Assembly: GCA_010093605.1 (NCBI GenBank)
Contig: MU004192.1
Location: forward strand, 1,129,774-1,193,773
Length of the DNA: 64,000 nucleotides
From: Lophium mytilinum
Taxonomy: Eukaryota; Ascomycota; Dothideomycetes; Mytilinidiales; Mytilinidiaceae
Direction of reading: 5' to 3'
Both the position numbers and the translations under genes were made by a program. Shown here one piece after another: positions 47,608 to 58,409 of the stretch (its first letter is position 1; the number at the start of each line of letters is the position of its first letter). The notes below the pieces were generated by a model. It did not search any database. It saw only the letters and a program-made list of their open reading frames with translations, and was not told the DNA's origin.

Positions 47608-49794
47608 ATGGCCACCGAGCAGGGTGCAAGCACTGACTTGCCCTCGCGCCCTGCCGCCGAGGGCGCAGACAATCTGCACAAGGACGATGTCACTGGGGAG
47701 ATGATCTCCAAGTCTGAGCGTAGGTTTAATCCGTATTCGATCAATTGCCGACGAAAAGGGAATCTAATGATTGCATAGTCAAGAGACGCCAGAAGCAGCG
47801 CGCGACTGAGGCTAAGAAGGCTGAGAAGGCTGCTAAGGCGCCTCCGAAGCCGAAGAAGGCGGCGAATGAGTTGGACAACTCTGATTTGAATCCGAATGTA
47901 TGGCATTTTTCGTTTGCTACACTGTTCACGGGCTTCGGATTTCTATTACTTCTAGAACACGTCACTAACGCAAGACAGCAATACTTCGAGATTCGATCCC
48001 GACAAGTCCAGAAGCTCCGCGAGACCAAGGAGCCGAACCCATACCCGCACAAGTTCCTCGTCAATACCAGTATCCCGAGCTTCATCGAGAAGTACTCTAG
48101 CCTCAAGACTGGCGAGACCAAGGAGGATGTGCCTATTAGGATTGGCGCTAGGATATTGACCATGCGGTCTTCGGGCAACAAGCTTCGCTTCTACGATGTC
48201 AAGGCAGAAGGAACACGAGTCCAGGTTATGTGCCAGGCCCAGTTTGCTACTGGCGATGTTCCGTTTATTGGTATGTACCTGCCTCGAGGGATAGTTGGCT
48301 GTCGGTGGTCTAACACTTGAGGGCAGACCAGCATGAACCTCTGAGGAGAGGAGATTGGATTGGCATAGTTGGGTATGAATTGTCTAGTCCGATATAGAAT
48401 AGTCGGTTGCTAACACTGCAAAAGCTTCCCTGGCCGTACGAACCCGGCGTCCAAGGCCGACAAGGAAGAAGAGGGCGAACTATCAGTCTTCGCTCAATCC
48501 GTCACGCTACTCACACCATGCCTCCATCAACTTCCCACAGACTACTATGGCTTCAAGGATCAAGAGCAGCGTCATCGCCAGAAGTTCTTGGATTTGATGA
48601 TGAACGATGCTACACGGAACACCTTCGTCACACGAACTAAGATCGTCAAATACGTCCGAAGCTTCTTCGATGCTCGGGAGTTCCTCGAAGTCCAGACACC
48701 AATGATGAACAAGATCGCTGGCGGTGCCACAGCCAAGCCTTTCAAGACCTTCCACAACGACTTGAATATGGACCTGTACATGCGAGTTGCACCAGAGCTG
48801 TATCTCAAGATGCTAGTCGTTGGTGGCCTCGAGCGAGTCTACGAGATCGGCAGGCAGTTCAGAAACGAGGGTATCGATCTGACTCACAACCCTGAGTTCA
48901 CTACCTGCGAGTTCTACCAGGCTTTCGCAGACTACTACGATCTCATTGAGATCACTGAAGACCTGGTCTCAGAGATGGTCAAGTCGGTGACTGGAGGCTA
49001 CACGACCAAGTACCACACTCAGCACGGAGAGGAGTACGAGGTGAACTGGGCCAAGCCATGGAAGAGGATAGAGATGATACCCGCGCTGGAGGAGGCTACT
49101 GGAGAGACGTTCCCACCAGGAGACCAGCTCCATACACAGGAGACGAACGAGTTCCTCAAGCGTACGACTCCTATAGTTTTCCAATTCAATTCGAAGCTAA
49201 TAACCATATAGGTGTGATGAAGAAGGTCAAGGTAGAATGCAGTCCACCCCTCACCAACGCCCGAATGATCGACAAGCTCGTCGGCGAATTCATCGGTAAG
49301 TACTCTACTCAACTCGCATCCCACAACGCTAACAAACCCCAACAGAGGAAAAATGCATAAACCCAACCTTCATAACCGGGCACCCGCAAATGATGTCCCC
49401 ACTCGCCAAATACCACCGCTCCACCCCCGGTCTCTGCGAACGCTTCGAAGCCTTTGTATGCAAGAAAGAGATTGTCAACGCCTACACCGAGTTGAACGAC
49501 CCCTTCGACCAGCGCCTGCGCTTCGAAGAGCAGGCCAACCAGAAGGCCCAAGGCGACGACGAGGCCCAGCTCATCGACGAGACCTTCTGCCAGTCCCTCG
49601 AGTACGGCCTGCCGCCTACCGGCGGCTGGGGCATGGGCATCGATCGCATTGTCATGTTCCTCACCGACCACTACAGCATCAAGGAGGTGCTGACGTTCCC
49701 GTTTATGAGGGACCTGCCTAGTGAGCATACTAAGACGGCGGCGGAGGTTGTGGGCGTGCAGCCGGTGCCGGAAGAGGGGATTCCACACAAGTGA
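47608..49794 (+). CDS. KRS1: Lysyl-tRNA synthetase, cytoplasmic (class II)
   Basis: Seven exons: 47608-47719, 47779-47897, 47979-48270, 48327-48372, 48425-49161, 49212-49295 and 49346-49794, giving 612 residues with every junction in phase. An N-terminal lysine-rich helix ([19 protein letters not shown]) typical of eukaryotic enzymes is followed by the OB-fold anticodon-binding domain ([13 protein letters not shown]...). The class II catalytic core follows: motif 1 ([17 protein letters not shown]), motif 2 ([19 protein letters not shown]) and motif 3 ([16 protein letters not shown]). No mitochondrial presequence is visible. Essential housekeeping enzyme charging tRNA-Lys. Intron 5 (49162-49211) interrupts the frame after NEFLK; reading through it meets a stop, so the splice is needed. 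Confidence 0.95.
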
Positions 49795-50821
49795 GAGTAT
49801 GTGCCGCTGCGAACGAGGGTTCGGTTTCTGAGAAAGGAGCTAGTGTGTTTCTGTGAGGTGGGGGGTTGGTTTCCTCTGAGGCTCATGTGTTTGAGTAAAG
49901 GGATTGGGAACAGTTAACCGTGTCTGTACCGGAAACGGCCCATGTCTACTATAGAGCCTCTAAAACAACGAAAATCCTATCTGATTCTACAAGTTTGATT
50001 GTCTGTATTGCTGTGTGCTGATGGAGATCCGGTGGTAGTGTTAGAGACTTTGGAGCGTCGGTTAGGCCACTTCCCACTCGACTTCATATTGAGGGTATTG
50101 ACGCAAGACTCGTGTCTTCATCTTGTAGCACGCGGTACACTACGCTTCACAATCACCAAGCCATGACAAATCAAACACGAATTAAAGAGTCAACTGATTA
50201 TTACACCGACCCGGACCAAAAAGACATCGCTCACTCTAAACCGCCTCCGTTCATCCCCTCCCCCGTCTCTCCCCTTCCCACTTTCCAAAACCAATCATGT
50301 CAACCCCGCTCAAGGCCAGGCCTCGCATAACATGACCAGTAACGAAAACCCGAAGGAAGAGAGAAGGAAAGAGACGGGATCAACCGCTCATCGACGCTTT
50401 TCGAGAGTAACATAGTACACGGCTTCCCCCTAACATATCCGCAAGAGACTAGAATCCGGGAAAACCGCCACGAGGAAAACATGTAGAGAAAAGGGAAAAA
50501 GGAAGAAAAGAGAAAGGAAAAGGGGGCTGCACGAATTCGGTCCTCGTAGAATCCGTGCCGTTCGTTCCGTCACGCTTTTGCTAAGAGTTCCGCTTTATTT
50601 CATGAGCAAAGCACACACGCCGTTTAACATTCGTATTGAGGGGTCGACTCTCGAGGGCCCGAGGGTGATGTCCGGGAAGTCGTGAGGGGCCGTCTCCGTC
50701 GTTGATTATGAACATCGCTATGTATTTGGGGGGTAATGTCGTTTGTCTGCACCAAGAGGGCTGGCGGGCCAGGAAGCTTGTCGGGGCTAGAGAGACGGGC
50801 TAGCCGGTTGTTGGCGAGCGT
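49795..50821. other. Convergent spacer, no gene seen
   Basis: 3' flanks of the lysyl-tRNA synthetase and reticulon genes. Purine-rich near 50350-50530. Nothing else recognised. Confidence 0.5.
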
Positions 50822-52369
50822 TTAGTACGCGGGCTCGGCGACCGGAGCTGGGGCCGAGTGCTCGGTGGTTGGGATGGGCGTGTCCCTGGGGGCGGTGGGG
50901 AAGTCCTCCTTCTTGACGGAGACCTCGGGGGAGGTGGAACGGCCGCGGTACTGGTTGATCGTGGACTGGGCCTTGTTGGAGTACTCTCCGGCGTAGTTCT
51001 GGAAGGTCTTGGCGGCGTTTCCAGTGTGGGTGGCTGCCAAGTCCTTGATCTGCTTGGCTTGCTGATTGGCAATATGGCTAGCCTGCTGAAGCTGGCCGTC
51101 AATGGCCTCTTTGTTCTTGATGTAGACGAGCGGTGCGAGGTACGCAACCGAGGTGGTGATCAGTGAGAGACCCCAGAGCGGGACAAACTTGATCAGGAAG
51201 TAGGAAACAAAGGCAGAGAGGAAAGCCTAGGAGCATAGGATTAGTATTCAAGTTCTGAGGTTGGATTCATACAATCTGGGAACATACCCCGACGGTAACG
51301 TAGACATTCTCGGCGAAAACAATTCGCTGGGCCTCAACAACGAAGAAGTTGATGAACTGCTCAGCATCATCGAGAGCGCGCTCGAGGGAAGCCTTCGGGA
51401 TCATGAAGTACTTGCGTGGCCTCAGGCTCTGGGAGACGATGCCATTGCCAATCACACTCTTGCTGGCAATCTCGGTAGCAGCGCTCACTTTACGAAGTCA
51501 GCTCCATTATCAGTCAAGTATTTGGTGTGTACGTACCACCCAGAACGATGTATATGCCCTTGAAGGTGTATCGGAGGATGTTGATATAGCGAGCAGCGAA
51601 GATGAACAGGACGGAAGCTGCGAAAGCGATAGCAGTCGCGCGGGGGTTCTTCCACTGGATAGTGTTAGCTTGCAGCACTACGGAGCAAGTGCCAGGCAGA
51701 TACATACGCTCAGGAGGCGATAGAACAGGGAGTGATAGTCTGTCCCACGTCAGTGCCCATTCTAGGATGTTTTGCAAGCTCACAAAGGGTGCCTACGAGT
51801 CAAAGGCTGGCCGGTGGCAGCGGGCTGCTCCGGGGTGACGCGAGAGTTGGCAAGTTCGGCGAAGTCATTCTTCGTCTTTGCACCCTCGTCCTTGACGCTC
51901 TGCGCGATGGGTCCTAGGGATGTCAGTGTCATGATCGAGAGGGGAAGTGTTTGCTGTGCGGCGCTGTTCGGGATAGTGGTTAGCCTGCGGTTCCTGAGTT
52001 TCATCGGGGCGGGTTGCACATACCTCACCGTTGTTGAAGGTGTCCTTTGCCTGCTGGGTAGCCGGGTGGCTAGCGACGGAGTTCATGGCTGATCGTGCTG
52101 CTTTGTGGTGGTCAGGCTCTGAAAATGTTGGTCGTGTGGGAGGAGCAGATAAGACTGTGAGGCACCGCGTTAGCTGCGTCTCGGCAAGGATCGGGCATCG
52201 TTTGGCCGCGTACCTTACTATCTAGAACGCTGTTCTTGGTGCTCTCTACAGTGTTGCCTCCGTTGGCAGTGCTGTTGCCGTTGCTGTAGCTGTCCAGGTT
52301 CGACGGTGCCGACGGGTCGAGATCAGGGAACCCGCTCGTATTGAGCTCGATGTGCGGTGCTTCAGACAT
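50822..52369 (-). CDS. Reticulon-like ER membrane-shaping protein
   Basis: Seven exons: 52369-52219, 52154-52029, 51913-51797, 51739-51708, 51654-51537, 51487-51288 and 51226-50822, giving 382 residues. The reticulon homology domain is recognisable: HYHSLFYRLLSWKNPRATAI leads into a long hydrophobic hairpin (AFAASVLFIFAARYINILRY...IYIVLGVSAA). The family linker around AENVYVTVG precedes a second hairpin (FLSAFVSYFLIKFVPLWGLS...AYLAPLVYIKN). Reticulons sit in tubular ER with both ends cytosolic and curve the membrane. The C-terminal tail is helical and then Pro/Ala/Thr-rich. The intron 2 boundaries have an in-phase alternative (GAG|GTATGT with a later-starting acceptor) that would add about 14 residues. 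Confidence 0.88.
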
Positions 52370-54343
52370 TTGGCGTAGCACAGGGGGTTGCAGAGAAGGC
52401 AGAGGTGTGGCTGGGAGCGAAAAGTGAGGATAGCAGGAGAGCAGAGGGCGTGATGTGGTTGGAGTGCACGAGGAGGAGGTGGAGGTTGTGCTGTTGTACT
52501 GTGGCTTAGCGTTTGGGCAAGTTTTGTGCTGGCCGCACTTGCTTGTGTGAGGAGCTTCGATGACGTGAAACACTGCGCTACTGACAACAAACGCTGCAGG
52601 AAATGCTGCTCCCTAGCCTGGCAGATGACGTTTGACTTGCCGCCTGCTTAATGGCAAACCTGTCCTCATTGTCACTGTCGCGCCATAGTGACTCTCCACT
52701 GCTACCAGAGCCCTACAAGCCACGCACTCCTCTATTCGAGCTGGTCTTGCATGTGATTGGGAAGCGATCACGACTTCGAAGCACGCGAGCACCTACGCAC
52801 CGTCTTAGAGCACAATCGAGACACAATTGCGAGTTACATCTCTTATGACCACGTATCTAGCCTTGCATACTTTGACACTGCTTCAGTTCACCAGTTTAAG
52901 TCAATTTGCATAGTCTTGGTCCTTTGTGCACCGTCGATCACTTCCATTAACTCTACAGAGCTGTGTCTCTCTTCTAGCTTCATTGAATATAGTTCCCGAA
53001 GTCATGTGACTGTCCAAACAGGCTGCCACAGGATTGGCCAGTCGGGTCGTCGCCATTCAGTCAGATCAATTCAGGCTTTGCAAACAATCAACAGAGTCAT
53101 GCGGATAGCCACAGGCGAGACACTGAGAGACAGGTGTTGCAGGTGTCCCACAAGGCGAGATCTGGCTTGGTAGTAGGACTAATCTACAGATTCAAACGCC
53201 GGGAGAGGCCGCACGGCGTTACGGGGCCCCATTTACGCCGGCAGTTCGGTCCAAGCATGGACTGGTAGGAAATTTTCCATTCTTGCAGCACCAACAGTCT
53301 TTTGTCAGGTAATAGACTACGTAGGCGGACCAATCCAGCATGCCGGGTCCCGCAAGCGTTATACTACGGCAGATCTGCCGTAGCTAGGCAAGTCTATCCG
53401 GTGTTGAAAAGATGGCCTGATTGTTGCTCTGTGCCATGTGGAGTTCGCCTACTGTGCGAGTGCTGCTTGTTTCGACTTCTCTTGCTTCGAGATCTACCCC
53501 AGCATTAGTCTGCGTGGTATGCGTGTTACTCCTGCCCTTCTGATTGGATGGCTGTAGCTAATGTGATTGGCCCATTAAGGGAATACGACGCTATCAAGGT
53601 GTTGTACCAAGCGTAAGATTGGGACTCAGTCAGGTAAATGGGCTTGAGACTCGGAGACGATAGCAGTGTTGAAGTGACTTGACCCCCCACGAATTTAGCT
53701 GGAGAATTTCCAAAATGACTGAACTGATACACACGGGATCCGCGTCGAATTAGGACAATATTGAGGCTTCGCAGTCCGTATACCAGGCTCGACGAGGAAG
53801 TCCACGAGGTTGCTTCGGGCATGCAGCCAGGTAATGCAGCGGCTGTAAGCGGGAGCGGCAAAATCTTTTGTGGTGGCACGAGAATCTCGCGACAGTGCAG
53901 TGGTTTGTGTTTTAATAGGCGCTGAGGCATATTCTATGTCCCGAGCCGGTCCGTAGGACAGATTCTTAGTGACCCTGCCAGCGCAGCAAGCGGTCAGTGA
54001 TAAGGGAGTCCTAGGAGTAACGGGCGGCATCGTGCGAGGGGCGGCACAGTCCAGATGTGCTCTGTAGTTGTGGGGGAGTAACGATGCAGTGCCATCTAGG
54101 ATATGACAGCCGTGGGGCTGCATACGTCTCAGGATGCATACAAAAACCCCTTTGAAGCCGCGCACAGAGTCAGCTGGAGAACCTGGACCCATACCTACGC
54201 CCTCACTGCTTCCTCCATCCCTACGCGGACTATTTCTATACTCCTCAGATCTTCAAATCTCGTGGCTGGCCTCCGAAGGGCGATATCCCAGCAGCGGGCT
54301 CGCTTCCCACCGGAACCCTTGACTCGTGCACTGACCGCGCGGA
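52370..54343. other. Long intergenic region
   Basis: Promoter of the reticulon gene at the left, carbonic anhydrase 5' region at the right. Frames of up to 165 codons at 53526-54192 on the minus strand lack domains and splice support. No gene claimed. Confidence 0.45.
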
Positions 54344-55178
54344 ATGGTGTTTCCTCAGGGTGAGTTTGGCCTCTCCTTCATCATCCCCATCATCGAGTGC
54401 GCATCCAGCGCTGGGGACATTGCATCGTATGAGAAGATTTGCAAGATCCTCCGCCAATCCAGATGCGCAATCCCCGAGGCTCTAGCAAAGCAATGCCCCA
54501 GGAGGCCCCCGGTTCACACTTGGCAAGGACAGGCTGACCTGGGATTCTCACCTGATTTTAGACGCGCTTGACCGAGTTGTTGCCGGCAATAGGACATACG
54601 CAAAGAAGACGGCCGAGCGGGACCCCGAATTTTTCAAGACCCTAGCTACTGGCCAGAGCCCCGAGATTCTTTGGATTGGCTGTGCCGACAGTCGCGTTCC
54701 CGAAACAACCATCTGCGACTGTCAGCCTGGCGACATCTTCGTCCACCGCAACATCGCCAACTGTCTCCACGCCCAGGACCTCAATGCCTCCAGTGTCATC
54801 GAGTATGCCACTACCCACCTGAAGGTCAAAAAGATCGTCGTCTGCGGCCATACCATGTGCGGAGGTGCGAATGCTGCGCTAGGGGACGCCGACTTGGGCG
54901 AAGCGCTCAACACATGGCTACTACCCATAAGAGAGCTACGGCGGAAGAACAAAGCAGTTCTAGACAAGCTGCCTAGTGACGATGCCCGAGGCAACAAGTT
55001 GGCCGAACTCAACGTGCAGCAGTCTCTCGAAGTTCTCCGACAAATACCAACCGTAAGCAAGGCCATAAGGGACCGCGGCCTTTCTCTCCACGGCTTGATA
55101 TACGATATCGCAGCGGGGGAGTTGGTGGCCCTAGAAGAGACCAAGAAGGGCAATGGTCTATGGAGTGCTTCTGCTTAG
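54344..55178 (+). CDS. Beta-class carbonic anhydrase
   Basis: The main exon is 54562-55178; a tiny first exon, 54344-54359 (MVFPQ), is inferred from a GTGAGT donor and TTTTAG acceptor. Together they give 210 residues. Zinc ligands and partners are visible in CADSR (Cys46, Asp48, Arg50) and CGHTMCGG (His102, Cys105), the canonical beta-CA set. Further family marks are GDIFVHRNIAN and VIEYATTHLKVKKIVVCGH. It hydrates CO2 to bicarbonate for anaplerotic carboxylases and CO2 sensing. No clear mitochondrial presequence is seen. The 5' end is the weak point: the intron would be 202 bp, and another upstream exon arrangement is possible. Confidence 0.85.
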
Positions 55179-55607
55179 GTGGGTTAGGTTACGGCGTAAA
55201 AGCGTTGTTGGCTAGTATCATATTGGTGGAGTTTGGTCTTTCAAAGTCACGCGGGCTTGGCGAATAGTCTCGCCCCCAAGGTTTAGGGGTCACTCTCAAG
55301 GTCACGTTTATTTGTTCTGGAGTCATCGATACTCGGACTTTTCTCGCTTTTTCGCATCCTTGAGTTTTGTCGTGCTAGTGACTCTCGCACGCGGATCTAG
55401 ATGCCTTCATGATAAGCGATGACGAAATGCTACCAGAGTTTTGACCAACCATCAGGTATTTAAAGACATGTTTTTCAGCATTTACTTCTTCAAATATCAC
55501 TCAAAACATCCGTCAATTCCATTGTATCAGACTCCAAATCCCATCATCAGCCTGAACGAGTTACGCTAGTCTCAAACAATCTCAAGGATCCTACAACAAC
55601 GTTTAAG
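55179..55607. other. Intergenic with possible promoter
   Basis: tatttaaaga near 55457-55466 could be a TATA-like element for the small frame at 55608. Nothing else seen. Confidence 0.35.
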
Positions 55608-55805
55608 ATGGTTCCAACAACCTATAACCCGAAGTCCCAACAATCAAGCCAACCCAAGTGGGCATCTGAACGCGAGTTCTTCCTTGGAGGCACAGTAATC
55701 GGAGACGAACTACCGTTCGAACGACCACCCCTTAAAGAGCCAATACGTCTCACAGACTCCTCAGCCTCCTCTAGAAAGTCTAGTTTAGTCTCCTCAAAAT
55801 CATAG
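55608..55805 (+). CDS. Possible small protein, 65 residues
   Basis: An ATG at 55608 opens a 65-codon frame (MVPTTYNPKSQQSSQPKWAS ... RKSSLVSSKS). It lies about 150 bp downstream of a TATA-like stretch and an A/C-rich leader, which is unlike the surrounding random frames. The peptide is polar and Ser-rich, with no signal peptide or domain. It may be a real small gene or the end of something degraded; support is weak. Confidence 0.3.
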   Translation: MVPTTYNPKSQQSSQPKWASEREFFLGGTVIGDELPFERPPLKEPIRLTDSSASSRKSSLVSSKS

Positions 55806-57025
55806 AGACTACTGAAGGGTGTAATGTTAGTCCTTGCTAGGTACGTCCTCGAAAATATCGATGCACGCTGTTTGATCCTATCCACAACGGACAAATAGCA
55901 ACCTCCTCGAGCAATAGGCCGTACTTGGTGCATATAAATGACTGCTGACACCTTGAAGATCTAGTCCAGAATTTTGAAGCATGACCGGCGGCAGTCCGTC
56001 AATTGGGACGGCAACATTCATAACACCGGGTGGTATCCCACCCAATATGACGATAATACTTGGCTTCTTGTCACAGTCCCCCGTAGTCGACTTTAATACG
56101 CTACTTCGCGACCGCCACCGTTCCACCTTGGCATATGGATACCGCTTTCGCAGCCAATGAGCGGTTTATTCCAGAATTTGGAAAGGTTATTTGATTCTCG
56201 CCTGATCGACTCCGCGTTCCGCTTGTAATCCGGGCATTGCCGTCAAATCATACATAGTTGTATAGGTTTATACTGACTTGTTATTTGTCCCTCTATGCAC
56301 AAGGTCTAGACTGTATTTGTCTAGATTGTCACCTCGTCGTGTACCCACAGGTACCCCTAGTCAGAATACCTCAAGCAGCGGTAAACCGATGTAGGCAGAC
56401 TGATGTCCATCAGCATCCCCCTGAGTTTACCACTTCCTTAGCGCCAAATGCTCACTGAACTCAATTTCGCGCAAAACATCGGACGAAAGCTCGTAGAATG
56501 TCGTAGAAACTGGCCGAACAATCTACACTTCTATAGCGGCTGCTGCCTAACGTCCAGGGGATGTATCACCGCCCTCCCAGCCTCCTTTCTGCCGCCAAAT
56601 CACTTTCCGGCTTAACACCATCCCTCCATTTTGAAGAGACGCTATCGAAACGCCACGAACAGCGGTATGCGTTATGCCTATTGATGGCTTTTATTGTCTA
56701 TTCTAGCACGGTCACTGACAACTGTCGTCTCGGAGCTGCCATTGCGTTGATCAACAATCTCTCTGCGATCATGCAAACGCCGACCCTCCTGCCGCGATGA
56801 AACGTCTCTCGGTACCCTGGAAGATATGAGCATAAATGCTGCGATTCACTACTTCGTGCAAGGGGTACTTAAGCTACTCCCTTTTCTTCGACTCTTAGTT
56901 CACTTCCATTATGAACTTCAGCCACGACACCATTTCTGCCATCCATCTAGAAAAATAACTTGTCTCCATGAATTCCACATCCATCTCCTCCGCATCTTGC
57001 AACTACTTCCTTGTAGTAGTTAGCT
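55806..57025. other. Intergenic, no gene seen
   Basis: Short frames only, on both strands. Confidence 0.45.
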
Positions 57026-57710
57026 ATGACGCGAAATACTTCTCCTCCAAGACAGCGAAGATCAGAGCACGTCCCAACTACTCCCACGCCCCTTCGACAG
57101 CCATCTGGTCTAGCAGATTCCACGTTCATAGTTATTCAATTTAAACTTTATGGCCACGAGGAAACGCCTGCTGCTGGCTCTACATCGAACTTCAATGCGG
57201 AAGCTCCCGAGTCCGTCCCACGTATGCTCGTAAGACCAAATGGCAAAGAGAAGGCGTAAGAAGCAGAAGTACATATACCACAAGACACAGAGAGCGTGCC
57301 ATTGCCGTCACCGGAGGTTCTTTTCGTAGTGGAGAAGCTAGCGCAGCTTTTCGACGAAGTCCTCGGTGTTGGAAATTCACTGTCCCATAATCCTGAATGG
57401 CGATTCACTTGTGCACGGAAGCTATAAATCAGGAGACTGTGCACCAAAATAGTCGAGTCCAAGGCGAGAGATATGCTTGGGGCAAATGTGGCTCCCACAG
57501 CTCCAACGAGTCGTACTTCACGGAATTCTATTGAGTTCGGCAAGGAGCTCAGGGCGAAAGCATGGGAAGCCACTGAGAAGCTCTAAGCTAGCCCTGTTGA
57601 AACGACATTATGGTCTCAGATTTGTCGATGAGCTCAATGAACCAGACGAGGAGTTCGATCACTTTCTAGACACCCTCCCGACAACCGAGGGATGCGGCGC
57701 GGTTCTATAG
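57026..57710 (+). pseudogene. Possible decayed or mis-spliced coding region
   Basis: One frame is open from the ATG at 57026 (MTRNTSPPRQRRSEHVPTTP) and reads protein-like through a TAA at 57257, on to a TAA near 57426, and again to a TAA near 57584. It includes VVEKLAQLFDEVLG and EFGKELRAKAWEATEKL. A second frame gives RHYGLRFVDELNEPDEEFDH and ends at 57710. Either an unusual intron pattern exists or this is a gene with stops and a frameshift. No family recognised. Confidence 0.3.
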
Positions 57711-58409
57711 CGTTACAATTGGATGGTTTAAAGTCTTTTCTTACTCTCTAATAGCCCTGAAGGCCTTCAGGAAAGTAGCATCAATCTGGACCTGATTCAC
57801 GATCTCATAGCCATTAAATCTCGGTTCTGTTTCCGTGTATATGCATAAGGTGGTCAACGTGGTCAATTAGGTTCGCAGTAAGTCAGTAGTACCGTTGCAA
57901 TTTGAAGATGTAGGTAAACAGCCGGAAGCAACCTAGGAGTGAAGTACGCTTTGCCAGCAACCGCTCCTTATCTCTCTGTGAAATTTCCATAAAGTTAGAA
58001 GGTAGCAATGATAGCCTCTTTGTCATTTCTAGTATCGTACCGAAACCCCATGCTCTAGCCGAATTGCGTCTGTTGAACGATCTTGTAAGCATAAACGATG
58101 AAACTCAGGTCGGCGTCATCAGCCACATCAGTGCTTCATGCCACTTTCATTCACTTAGGTCAACATTGTAAGTCCACCGCCGAAATTCAAGGGTAGACAC
58201 GCAAAGAGTGTCTATTTAAGTCGCACCGTCCACTGACTTCGACTTCTTCTCGTCAACGTCATCCTCCACACCGTCCACACACCACCACCACCCATCCCCT
58301 CTTTTCAGAAACCTCGACAAACTGCACCAACTCAACGCCTCGTCCATATTGATCGCCTGTCAGCATTGTAACTGCCTCACGCGTGGTCATACCAGATCGC
58401 TAACCAGCC
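57711..58409. other. Intergenic, promoter of the LFGQQ-repeat gene
   Basis: A pyrimidine-rich leader with CACCACCACC-type runs lies at 58230-58330. No gene was seen. Confidence 0.45.

Noticed and set aside
53526-54192. Minus-strand frames upstream of carbonic anhydrase
   Set aside because: No domain or consistent exon model; they overlap each other in different frames.
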